Assembly: GCF_004421005.1 (NCBI RefSeq)
Contig: NZ_CP038026.1
Coordinates: 1,550,001-1,614,000 of the forward strand
Direction: 5' to 3'
Source: Pseudoduganella plicata
Lineage (GTDB): Bacteria; Pseudomonadota; Gammaproteobacteria; Burkholderiales; Burkholderiaceae_D
DNA length: 64,000 nt
Positions 1-10,893 of this stretch are shown here, piece by piece. The notes below the pieces were generated by a model, which ran no database searches, was not told where the DNA came from, and saw only the letters and a program-made list of their open reading frames with translations. The stretch's first letter is position 1. Each line of letters begins with the position of its first letter. Position numbers and translations under genes: made by a program.

Positions 1-48
1 GGAATTAACCACTATTTACAGTAGCCGGCTGACTGCCTGAAAGGGGTA

Positions 49-1170
49 ATGAACTCTACAACGTGTAACCGGCTCCCGGACGGCGCGGCAGCTCCGCGCG
101 CGGCTGCCGCTGCCGCGCTGCCGTTCGCCCAGGCCAGCCACGGCCGGCGCGCGGGCCTGATCGATGCCATCGGCGGCGCACTGGATGGGGTGCGCCCGCA
201 CCTGCCGGGCCTCGTCGCGGCGGATGCGGGCATCGGCACCGACGCGGCCTTGCGCCAGCACGACACCTTGCGCAACTGGCTGCGCATGCTGTCCGACGCC
301 CTGCGCCGCGCCGAAGTGGCGGCACTGGCCCCATCGGCCGACGCGGTGCGCACCGTGCCCCTCGGCCCCGTCGCGGCCGTGGGCACGCATGCCACGGCTT
401 ACGGCCTGACAGGTGTGCACGTGATGGCGGCACTTGCCGCCGGCTGCCCCGTGCTCGCCGCCAGCAGCACGGTGGGCCACAGCGGCGTCGTGCTGGCGGG
501 CCTGGTCGACGGCGCGCTGGCATCGTGCGGCCTGCCGAAGGCTGCGTTTACGCTGGTGCCAGGCAACGCCGCGGCCGCCACCACCCTGCTGGGCCACCAC
601 GCGCTGCGCGCCGCCATCAGCCGTGACGGCCGCATCCCGGCCAGCGAGCGTGGCCGGCTGCCGCTGCTGGACGAAACGGATGCACGCGAGGCTGCGTTCA
701 TCTTGCCGGGGGCGCTGAACGGCCGGGCCGAGCACCTCGGCGCGCTGCTGCTGGCACACGGCGGGCCGGGCATGCTGGTGGCTGCCGTGAACGGCAACGG
801 CTTCGTCGACCTGCGCGAAATTTTGGCCGACGCGGGCCGGTTCGACGAGATCGCCGCCAGCGCCGTCATCGGCCAGCCAGGCCGCGCGCGGTACAACGGG
901 GCCGGCCTGCTGGTGCGCTGCGCCAACTGCGCCGAGCTGCCGGCGCTGGCCGGCGTGCTCGAACCGGTGTCGTGCGCCAGCCTGCACCTGGCGCCGGCGG
1001 ACGCCGCGCTGGCCGCCGGGCTGCTGCCGGCCGTGGAGCTGATGGCGCGCCACGTGCACATCAACCGCTTCGGCGGGGCGCTGCTGCCTACGCCCGCCGG
1101 CGCCATCGACGCCATCGGCCGCTTCCGGCGCCCGGTGTTCCATCACGCCGCAGGGTGCCACTGGTGCTGA
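49..1170 (+). CDS. Aldehyde dehydrogenase-like protein lacking the catalytic cysteine
   Basis: This 373-aa protein is related to the alpha-ketoglutarate semialdehyde dehydrogenase branch of the ALDH superfamily. Residues 104-136 (PLGPVAAVGTHATAYGLTG followed by ALAAGCPVLA) match the NAD(P)-binding segment of that branch, and the tail (INRFGG, then AIGRFRRPVFH) matches its C-terminal end. Family members have about 500-530 residues, so this one is roughly 130-150 short. Where the family carries a GQFCTNPG-type catalytic-Cys motif, this protein reads GGPGMLVAAVNGNG with no cysteine. I infer a non-catalytic relative or a decaying gene kept in frame. A purine-rich AAAGGGG lies just before the ATG. 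The substrate is unknown. Confidence 0.6.
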   Translation: MNSTTCNRLPDGAAAPRAAAAAALPFAQASHGRRAGLIDAIGGALDGVRPHLPGLVAADAGIGTDAALRQHDTLRNWLRMLSDALRRAEVAALAPSADAVRTVPLGPVAAVGTHATAYGLTGVHVMAALAAGCPVLAASSTVGHSGVVLAGLVDGALASCGLPKAAFTLVPGNAAAATTLLGHHALRAAISRDGRIPASERGRLPLLDETDAREAAFILPGALNGRAEHLGALLLAHGGPGMLVAAVNGNGFVDLREILADAGRFDEIAASAVIGQPGRARYNGAGLLVRCANCAELPALAGVLEPVSCASLHLAPADAALAAGLLPAVELMARHVHINRFGGALLPTPAGAIDAIGRFRRPVFHHAAGCHWC

Positions 1171-1284
1171 GCTCCTGTGCTGTCTGCGCCGTTGCTACGT
1201 TTACAACGCTTAACAACGATTTATTCGCAAGCGACGCCACCCACTCACTACAATCATGCCACCCGCTACCACCAAGAGCCGCCG

Positions 1285-1653
1285 ATGACCCAGACCCCGT
1301 CACAGCGCCGCGCCGAAAAGGTCGGTGTCGCCCAGATCCGCATCCGCCAGCAGGCCGCCAGCAGCACGGCGGTGCTGGGTTCCTTCATTGCCGCCGACAA
1401 GCTGCTCAAGGCCTGGGCCAGCGACATGCGCGACTACTTCGAATGCGAATTCGAGATCCGCTACCTCGACGGCAGCCGCCTCTCCGGCCTGTATCCGATG
1501 TGGCAGAAGTCCACCACGCGCCAGTCGCTGGGCGCCTACGTGCGCCGCGTGGTCGAGGAGGTAAACGGCCTGTCCGCCTTCCGCTTCGCCGCCGAGACGG
1601 GGCCCGACCGCTTCCTGGAGCGCTATGAAGTGGAGGACTTCGCGGAAGCCTGA
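1285..1653 (+). CDS. Hypothetical protein, 122 aa
   Basis: I do not recognise this 122-aa protein. The ATG at 1285 is preferred over upstream in-frame codons because coding-like composition begins there and an AGAGCC purine stretch precedes it. It has an Arg/Gln-rich N-terminus, an alanine-rich central helix (AASSTAVLGSFIAADKLLKA), aromatic-acidic segments (DYFECEFEIRYLDGS) and a predicted C-terminal helix. There is no signal peptide, membrane segment or Cys/His metal motif, so it is probably a small cytosolic protein. It stands between the ALDH-like gene and the broken regulator, with about 65 bases to the latter. Confidence 0.6.
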   Translation: MTQTPSQRRAEKVGVAQIRIRQQAASSTAVLGSFIAADKLLKAWASDMRDYFECEFEIRYLDGSRLSGLYPMWQKSTTRQSLGAYVRRVVEEVNGLSAFRFAAETGPDRFLERYEVEDFAEA

Positions 1654-1719
1654 CGGCCATCTGTCAGATTGCCGTAATAATCGTTTGCTAACATCGGGCC
1701 TCGCCATGACGAGACCTCT

Positions 1720-3218
1720 ATGACACTGCCAGCCAACGAGTGGGCGGATTCCTGCGTCTGTTTCGGCCCGTTCCGCCTGTATCCCCAGCAGCGCGTGCTG
1801 CTCGAACACGGCCAGCCCGTGCGACTGGGCTCGCGCGCCTTCGACATCCTGGCCACGCTGATCGCACACGCGGGCACCACGGTGGCCAAGTCCGACCTGC
1901 TGGCGCGCGTCTGGCCCGACACGGTGGTCGAGGAAGCCAACCTGCGCGTGCACGTGGCCGCGCTGCGCAAGGCTCTGCGCGATGGCGCCGGCCGGCGCTA
2001 TATCGACAGCGTGGCCGGCCGCGGCTATACCTTCGTCGCGCCCGTCACCGACGGCACGCCCGCCGAACCGGCTGCCACCTCGTCCACCACCTCGTGCTCC
2101 ACTCTGCCAGGTTGCCCGGCGCCGCCTGCCGGTCCCCTGATCGGCCGCGCCGACGATGTCGCCGCCGTTGTGCGGCAGCTGACCACACACCGATTGGTGA
2201 CACTGGTCGGCACCGGCGGGGTCGGCAAGACGGCGCTGGCGCTGACGGCGGCCCGTCAGGTGGCCGCGTGGATGCCCTGCTGCTGCGCCGACCTGGCGAC
2301 GGCGGCCGATCCGGGCGCCGTGACCGCCGCGCTGGCGGCGGCCCTGGGACTGCCGCCCAGTCCGGAGCCGCTGGCGCCGCTGCTGGCCCGGCTGCGCGCG
2401 CATCCGCTGCTGCTGTTGCTGGACAATTGCGAACACGTCGTCGAGGCCGTCGCCGCGCTCGCCGAACGGCTGCTGCAGGAGGCGCCGCGGCTGAGCATCC
2501 TGGCCACCAGCCGCGAAGCGCTGCGTGCGGCGGACGAGCGCGTGATGCCGCTCGCGCCGCTCGACTGCCCGGGGCCGGAAACAAGCGGGGCCGCCCTCCT
2601 GGCCGCGCCGGCCGTGGCATTGTTCCTGTACCGGGCCGGCATCGACGCCGACGTCCTGAACGACGCGGACGCTGCCGCCGTCGCGCAGATCTGCCGCCGC
2701 GTGGACGGCATTCCGCTGGCGCTGGAACTGGCGGCGGGCCGCCTCGACCTGTTTCACGTGCGCGAACTGGCCGCGCGTCTGGACGACCCGCTTCATCTGC
2801 TCAAGGGGGACGCCGCACGGCACCGCCGCGGCACCGCTCATGGCGCGCGTCGCTGGCGTGGAGCTGGGCCACGCTGACGCCGGTCGAAGAAACGGTGTTG
2901 CGCCGCCTGGCCACGTTGCGTGGCGAGTTCGGACTGGCCGCCGCCAGCCGGCTCGCGGCGGACGGCATGGTGGATGCCGCCGATGTGGACGATGCCGTCG
3001 CCGCGCTGCACGCGAAATCGCTGCTGGCGGCCCGGCATACGGAAGCGGGCCTGCGCTGCCGGCTCGTGGCCGGCGCGCGCGAGTATGCGCTGGCGCTGGC
3101 GGGATGCGCCAGCGACGGGGGGCCCGTGCGCTGCGCGGTGGCACGGCCGGGACTGCCGATTCCGGCACGCGCGCCGCTGCCGCGCGGCGGCAAGCGGATT
3201 ACAACGAGAACAGCTTGA
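1720..3218 (+). pseudogene. Winged-helix/ATPase transcriptional regulator, frameshifted and 3'-truncated
   Basis: The N-terminus (residues 13-105) is an OmpR/CadC-type DNA-binding winged helix (CFGPFRLYPQQR, then SVAGRGYTFVAPV). An NTPase follows, with Walker A GTGGVGKT (about residue 167) and Walker B LLLLLDNCEHV (about residue 228). The frame is lost at a run of five G at 2805-2809; one more G would restore LKGGRRTAPPRH, which continues in the next frame with typical family sequence (LAWSWATLTPVEETVLRRLA) up to REYALALA near 3108. The open frame ends at 3218. Relatives usually continue into several hundred residues of TPR-like repeats, missing here. The 3' end overlaps the convergent RES toxin gene by 20 bases. 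It is either non-functional or a sequence error plus a real truncation. Confidence 0.75.
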
Positions 3219-3810
3219 CGCGCAAACGGGTCAGCAGACCCGTGATATCGGGGTGCGTCAGCAGCGGCGTCGGCTCGGACCGGGCGCGCACGCCGCTGCG
3301 TTCGAACAGGGCGGCGGCAAACGCCGTGTTCATCTGTTTGCTGACATAGCGGATGCCGTCCGCTTCCGGCACCTGCGCGTGGATCGCACCGCTGAGCAGC
3401 TGCGTGTGCGCGTAGTCGTCCTGGGCGCTGACATCGTTGTTCAGGCCCAGGCTTTTCAGCGAGATACCCGTCAGGTCGACCAGCCGCAGCTGCGTCCTGG
3501 TCGGATGCACGTAATGGACCACGGAGCGCCGTTCGACCGAGCTGCGGTCGATCCACCACTCGCCGTTCCGGTAGTCGCCCACTTCGTGCAGGATGGTTTC
3601 GCACAACGCGACATCGAGCGTACCCGCCACATACGTGACACCGAAACCATGTGCGGGGTCGTCGAAGCGATAGCGCCCCGTCGTGCCCCACCATGGCTCC
3701 ATCCCCGGCCGCAGGCTCAGTCGCAGCAGTGCGCGGATATCGACGTGGCAAAAGCACAGCTCACCGGCTGCAAGCAGGCCGGCGAAATCGGGGATGTGAG
3801 TATGGATCAA
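3199..3810 (-). CDS. RES-domain protein, probable toxin of a toxin-antitoxin pair
   Basis: This 203-aa protein has the RES-domain layout: an aromatic/arginine segment (TGRYRFDDP, about residues 44-52), the core strand GVTYVAGTLDVALCETILHE (about residues 57-76) with the conserved Glu, and a later loop (HVQ-like HYVHPTRTQL) before a C-terminal half with conserved Ser/Asn positions. Characterised RES toxins degrade NAD+ and stop growth; that activity is family knowledge, not shown here. Its ATG overlaps the stop codon of the upstream antitoxin-like gene by 4 bases, so the two are translationally coupled in the order antitoxin then toxin, as in RES-Xre systems. It could also be a RES protein with another role. 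Confidence 0.8.
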   Translation of the reverse strand: MIHTHIPDFAGLLAAGELCFCHVDIRALLRLSLRPGMEPWWGTTGRYRFDDPAHGFGVTYVAGTLDVALCETILHEVGDYRNGEWWIDRSSVERRSVVHYVHPTRTQLRLVDLTGISLKSLGLNNDVSAQDDYAHTQLLSGAIHAQVPEADGIRYVSKQMNTAFAAALFERSGVRARSEPTPLLTHPDITGLLTRLRVKLFSL

Positions 3811-4514
3811 ATGCGTTCCCAGCCGGCAGCCAGGCGCAGGATATCGGTCAGCCGATCAGCCGATTCCGCTACGGTTTTCCCGCCCAGACTGCCATGTTTG
3901 CGATTGAAGAAGATCAGTTTCGTGCCCGCCGCAATATCGGGATGAAACGACCGGTTGATGCTTTCAAAGTCGCGCCGCAGGAAACTCAGCGCCGCGACGG
4001 GATAATAGTGTTGACGCCCCATCCTGACAGAGAACAGCTCACCCCGCTCCCGGGCCTTGTCCAGCGCCTGCCGGGTGATGCCCCAGGCGCTGGCCAGCGT
4101 TTCGCCGTTGATCAGGCTGCCCTGGCGCACCATCGATGCGATCAGCGCTTCGCCACGCTGCAGGGCGGCGCCCGTCCCCGTGACGGATGTCGACGGCTGC
4201 TCTTCCACCGTACGGGCGTCCAGTTCGAAGCGTTCCGCTTCCAGGTCGTCGTCGTCGGCATCCAGGACCAGTGCCGGCATCGGCGTCACCAGCGTGACGC
4301 GGCCATCGCGTGCCACCGGCGACACGCGCGCGGTAATGCCGAGCGTGCGCAGCGCCTCATACAACTGTTCGAGCACATCGGATTGGGGCACTGCGTCCTC
4401 CACTTCGATCAGATAGGCTTGCGACGTTGCCGCGCCGAACTCGTCATCCGCGTCCCGCTCCGGCAGTTCGGCAATGCCGGCAGCGAAAACTTTCAGGTCT
4501 GTGGTTGAACTCAT
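3807..4514 (-). CDS. HTH-containing probable antitoxin partner of the RES protein
   Basis: This 235-aa protein is longer than typical RES antitoxins (about 130-170 aa). Residues 1-100 are acidic and of unknown fold. Residues 130-170 contain a helix-turn-helix-like segment (GETLASAWGITRQALDKARE, then GELFSVRMGRQHYYPVAAL) resembling excisionase or MerR-type DNA binding. The C-terminus (SLGGKTVAESADRLTDILRL) resembles the toxin-binding end of Xre/MbcA antitoxins (a short motif with GGKT, then a helix). The gene directly precedes and overlaps the RES gene. A TTGCTT-N17-TAGAAT promoter, 9-bp repeats and a LexA box lie upstream, consistent with autoregulation plus SOS control. The antitoxin role is inferred from position and these motifs. 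Confidence 0.65.
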   Translation of the reverse strand: MSSTTDLKVFAAGIAELPERDADDEFGAATSQAYLIEVEDAVPQSDVLEQLYEALRTLGITARVSPVARDGRVTLVTPMPALVLDADDDDLEAERFELDARTVEEQPSTSVTGTGAALQRGEALIASMVRQGSLINGETLASAWGITRQALDKARERGELFSVRMGRQHYYPVAALSFLRRDFESINRSFHPDIAAGTKLIFFNRKHGSLGGKTVAESADRLTDILRLAAGWERI

Positions 4515-4546
4515 CTTGATTACTCCCGGATCATGGCAATGAGTCC

Positions 4547-4575
4547 ATTCTACGCGGCGACCGCCTATTAAGCAA
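4547..4575 (-). promoter_or_regulatory. Sigma-70 promoter of the RES toxin-antitoxin operon
   Basis: On the minus strand the -35 box TTGCTT (4570-4575) and the -10 box TAGAAT (4547-4552) are separated by exactly 17 bases. The antitoxin ATG follows 32 bases after the -10 box. The -35 box lies inside the adjacent 9-bp repeats. Confidence 0.65.
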
Positions 4576-4606
4576 CTTCAGCAACCAGCGCAACTCGCGC
4601 AACTCG
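4571..4606 (-). repeat. Four tandem 9-bp repeats, probable operator
   Basis: Read on the minus strand there are four consecutive 9-bp units: CGAGTTGCG twice, then CTGGTTGCT and GAAGTTGCT, sharing a GTTGC core. They overlap the -35 box of the RES operon, where a self-repressing antitoxin would be expected to bind. The binding protein is inferred. Confidence 0.55.
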
Positions 4607-4633
4607 TCTAAAGGTTGCGGGAATCGGTTTCCT

Positions 4634-4653
4634 TACTGTGTATTTATACAGTA
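4634..4653 (+). promoter_or_regulatory. LexA (SOS) box
   Basis: The sequence TACTGTGTATTTATACAGTA is a perfect CTGT-N8-ACAG inverted repeat with TA/TA flanks, very close to the proteobacterial LexA consensus. It lies 59 bases upstream of the -35 box of the RES operon. The only other possible target is the stretch towards 4730, which holds no gene, so SOS control of the RES module is the simplest reading. A position this far upstream is unusual for simple repression. Confidence 0.65.
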
Positions 4654-4729
4654 GTCCGGTGGCGTCCGCCACCTGCTTTTGTTGACAGGTGACGCTGGGC
4701 CGAAGTTTCAGGAAGCACGTACGGTGCAT

Positions 4730-4754
4730 AAAAAAGGCCCGCACGCAGCGGGCC
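4730..4754 (-). terminator. Rho-independent terminator of clpB
   Basis: A 7-bp GC stem (GGCCCGC, loop of five, GCGGGCC) is followed on the minus strand by six T. It starts about 20 bases past the clpB stop codon. Confidence 0.85.
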
Positions 4755-4775
4755 TCCCGGGCGGTGGAACGACCG

Positions 4776-7385
<2,610 letters not shown>

Positions 7386-7418
7386 TTTGCGCACACTCCA
7401 AAGTTTTATCTGGGAGAT

Positions 7419-7447
7419 AAATGTGGCTGTACAGACCCTTTTTCAAG
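7419..7447 (-). promoter_or_regulatory. Sigma-32 (heat-shock) promoter of clpB
   Basis: On the minus strand CTTGAAA (7441-7447) is followed after 14 bases by CCACATTT (7419-7426). This fits the RpoH consensus CTTGAAA-N11-16-CCCCATNT with one mismatch. The clpB ATG follows 33 bases later. Confidence 0.75.
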
Positions 7448-7734
7448 CAGGGTTTTCAGCTTGCGTCAATTGGCGACATCACGCCCGGGCAATTGCGTGG
7501 ACCCGCTCCGTGCCGTGACGCCGGGCATCCGCAGCCTTACACAATCCGATGGCGGTTGCCCGTGGCGGCATAACCCGGGGAACCGTATACAAGCGTATGG
7601 CGGGGCTTTCGAAACGAGCTGAAGCGCCGGTATGACGGACAAATTACGACGTCCGAACTGCAGGATGCCCACAGCATTTTGACGGGGACTCCGTGCGACA
7701 GTGCCGTGAACAGGATGGCGCGCATGGCGCGGCA
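7448..7734. other. Gene-free interval between clpB and moaE
   Basis: Apart from the clpB promoter at its edge I see no convincing gene, terminator or RNA here. Short open frames on either strand lack a ribosome binding site and protein-like composition. Confidence 0.5.
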
Positions 7735-8208
7735 CTATCGCGCGCCGGCCACCTCGACGCGCCACTTGTCCAGTGCCACGTCGTCGCTGACGCGCGCATC
7801 GACCCAGCGCGAACCTTCCGGTGTCTGTTCCTTCTTCCAGAACGGCGCCTCCGTTTTCAGGTAGTCGATGATGAACTCGCAGGCCGCAAACGCCTCGCCC
7901 CGGTGCGACGACGTGACGGCCACCAGCACGATCTGGTCCTTCGGCAGCAGCGGCCCTACCCGGTGGATCACCAGCGCGTCGAAGATGGGCCAGCGCGCCA
8001 GCGCCTGGTCGATGATGGCGTCGATCGACGCTTCCGTCATGCCGGGATAATGCTCCAGCTCCATTGCCGCCACCGGCGCACCCTCGTTGAGGTCGCGTAC
8101 CGTGCCGACAAACGTGACCACACCGCCCACCTTCGGGTTCGTGTCGCGCAGCCGCGCCACCTCCTGCGACAGGTCGAAGTCTTCCGTCTGTATCCGAACC
8201 CTGCTCAT
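7735..8208 (-). CDS. moaE: Molybdopterin synthase catalytic subunit MoaE
   Basis: MoaE, with the thiocarboxylated small subunit MoaD, adds two sulfurs to precursor Z to give molybdopterin, in the cytoplasm. The 157-aa protein has the family's usual length and motifs: GGVVTFVGTVRD near residue 30, MELEHYPGM near 49, HRVGPLLPKDQIVLVAV near 82, SSHRGEAFAACEFIIDYLK near 100 and the catalytic-site lysines in TEAPFWKKE near 119-126. The ATG overlaps the stop of the upstream DUF349 gene by one base (TGATG), indicating translational coupling. No moaD is adjacent, which is less usual. Confidence 0.95.
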   Translation of the reverse strand: MSRVRIQTEDFDLSQEVARLRDTNPKVGGVVTFVGTVRDLNEGAPVAAMELEHYPGMTEASIDAIIDQALARWPIFDALVIHRVGPLLPKDQIVLVAVTSSHRGEAFAACEFIIDYLKTEAPFWKKEQTPEGSRWVDARVSDDVALDKWRVEVAGAR

Positions 8209-10789
8209 CAGCCCCCCGCGCCGACCCGGCGGAACAGCTGCTCGATGCGGCTGGCCGTGCGGTCGTCCACGGACGCCGGCAGCGCGCACAGGGCCTGGAA
8301 CTGGGCCGCCTGGCTGGCCGGCTTCTGGCCCGACTTTAGTGAGCTCTGCAGGACTTCCACTTGCATTTTGAGGCGGTCGCGGGCAAACTCGGCGCCGCTG
8401 TCGATGCCGGCCAGGATTTCCAGCCGCAGCACTTCGGACAGCACGCGGGCGCGGTTCGCCTCCAGCGTCGCGGCATACGCGCTGCGCGCGGACGGATCGG
8501 CGGACGCTTTCAACGCCGCGTCGAAACGGGCGCGCAGGATCCGTTCGTAGTCGGCCGGCAGTGGCGGCAATGCCGCCCAGCGCGACGACCAATCGTCAGC
8601 GTCGATGCCCCCGTCGACGCCAGCGCTCCCTCCAGCGCCTGCACCAGCCGCAACTTGTCGCGCATGGCGTTGGCCTGGGCCGTGCCGGCGCGCTTGCGGA
8701 TGGCGTCGGCCTGACTCTGCAGGTGCCCCACCGCGGCCCGATAACGCGCTTCGATGCGCTGCTCCGCCGCACGTGGGACGGCGCCGGTCGCATGCCACGC
8801 CGCGGCCGCATCTTTAAGCGTCTTGGCGATGGCAGCCAGTTGCACTTTGTCATCGCCTTCGAACGTGGCACCTTCCAGCCCGGCGCAGATGGCTTCGCGC
8901 GCATGCAGGTGCGCCTTGCGCTCGTGGTCGGCGGCATGCGCCGATTCCTTGCGCTTGGCGAAGATCGTGTCGCACGCGGTGCGGAACTTCTGCCAAAGCG
9001 CCTGCTCCTGCTTGCGTTCCAGCGGCAGCGCCTTGGCGTGGCCCTGCCAGCTTTCCTGCAGCCCGCGCAAGGTGTCGACCGTGTGGCGGTCGGCCGGATC
9101 GAGTTTGTACACTTCCTCGATCAGCTGTTCGCGCCGCGCCACCTCGATCCGGCGCTGCTCTTCCAGCGGGGCCATCAACGTTTCCATGGCCTTGCCGAAG
9201 GCACTGTCGAGCTTTTTCTTGTCCTTGCGGTCGATCGTTCCCAGCCGGCTCCACGCCTGGCGCAAGCGCTGCGACACGGAGGCCAGCGCACGCCAGTCCT
9301 CGCGCGCAGCGGGCGAATCGGCAATCAGCGCGTGCACTTCGTCCACCATCGCCTGGGCCTTGGCCGCATTGGCGTGGCGCTCGTCGGCCAGATGCTTGAA
9401 GTGGGCGGCGGCGGGCGCGTAAGCGGCAGTGCACGCGGCGTCGAACTTTTCCCACAGGCTTTTCGGCGCCGGGCCGGAGACGCTGTCAAGCGCCTTCCAG
9501 CGTTCACGCATCGTGCTGACTTTCTTGGCCAGCTCGCTCATCGGCAGCGACTGTGCCGGCAATTCCTCGACGGCGTGCACCATCTCCTCGCGCGATACAT
9601 TGCCGCCCCAGCGCGCCCATGCGGACAGCCGCTTCAACTCGGCCCGGATATGGGCCAGCCGTTCCGACTGTTGCGGGGTCAGCCGGCCCGTCTTCGTTTC
9701 TTTCAGCGTCTTGTCGTGTTCGCCCGCCGTATGCAACTGCCCCTGCTCCAGGGCCGCTTCCATGGCATCGACCAGTGCCATGAAGCGGGCGTTGGCTTCC
9801 TTGTCCGCGGGGGTCGGCTTGTGCTTTTCGCGCGGCGGCCGGGCCGGCGCGGCGTCCCCTTCCGCAGCGCTCCGGTCGGCAGGAACCGCCACCGCCGCGC
9901 CACCCTGTCCGACTTCGGCCCCGTCAGCCGAAGGCTCCCCGTCCGGGGCAGACTCGGTCTGCCCGGCCTGCGCCCCGGAAGCCGACGCTGCGGGGGCGTC
10001 CGGCGCGGGGGCCGTTGCCGGCGCCGCCGGTGACGCCGCTGCAACCCGCTGTGCGTGCGCTGCCAGCGCAGCGCCTGCCTGGGCCAGCGCGGCGTCGAAA
10101 TCGTTCAGCAGATGACGGGGCAAGGTGGCGTGCTCGGGTGCGGCGCGGTGTTGCGCATGCTCGGCGCTCAGGCGCTCCAGTTCGACGGCGCCATCGTCCC
10201 CGGGCTCGGCCGCAAGGCGGCGCACGGCGGCGAGCGCGTCGATGACGGTGCGCTGCAGCGTTACCTGAGCTTCCAGCCGCGCGCCGAGTGCATTGCGCAG
10301 CTCGGCGAACTGTGCCGCCAGCTCATCGGGGGCCGCGATGACTTTCCACAGCCGGTCGAGATCGGCTACCTGGTTCGGCGTCAGTTTCTCATCGGCCAAC
10401 AGGCGCTGAGCAGTAGCAATACTCAGCTCGGCCTGGCGCTGCTCGCCCTGGCGATGCCGGATCGCATCGAGCCGGCCCTGCATCAGCTTGGCGACGCGGC
10501 GGTCCGTGTTGCGCACCGCCGTTTGCACGCGCTCCAGCATCGGCTGCGATACCACGTGCTCGGCTGCTGCAAGGCGCACATCGGCGAATTCACTTTGCAG
10601 GATCAGCTCGACAGCAGCGGCCTCGTTGCCCGCCAGTCCCCGTGCCGCTTCCACTTGCGCCGCACGGCGGGCCGCGGCGTCGGCCTGCGCGTCCACCCCG
10701 CCAGCGCCCGCCGGCGCACCCTGGTCGGCCCCACCCGCCTGCGGATCGGCCCCCTTGTCGCCGGGCCGTCGGAAAAGGAATTCAAACAT
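8208..10789 (-). pseudogene. DUF349-repeat protein with a one-base frameshift
   Basis: The first part (start 10789, MFEFLFRR) is a long, helical, charged protein with several DUF349 repeats (for example WKALDSVSGPAPKSLWEKFDAA, and LQESWQGHAKALPLERKQEQALWQKF in the later half) and an Ala/Pro/Glu-rich linker. At a run of five C on the plus strand (8608-8612) the frame breaks; adding one base joins TGGIDADDWSSRWAALPPLP in the other frame, which runs in good coding sequence to the stop at 8208-8210. The intact product would be about 860 aa. DUF349 proteins are poorly understood; E. coli relatives have been linked to stress and envelope functions. The lesion could be a homopolymer sequence error. 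Confidence 0.75.
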
Positions 10790-10893
10790 GATGTGCTATC
10801 GATGGATCAAAACCACCATCATAGCGCAGCGCCGGCTTTCGCGCGGCGATCCGCAACCGTCGCGGCCAACGGACCGGCGCGCCCGCCTACTCC

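Noticed and set aside
1720..2877. Programmed frameshifting as the explanation for the regulator and DUF349 breaks
   Set aside because: A single short G/C tract without a slippery heptamer or clear downstream pseudoknot does not support it; mutation or homopolymer error is simpler.
7466..7765. 99-aa minus-strand open frame upstream of clpB
   Set aside because: Overlaps the clpB promoter side of moaE's 3' end, with no ribosome site and no protein-like pattern.
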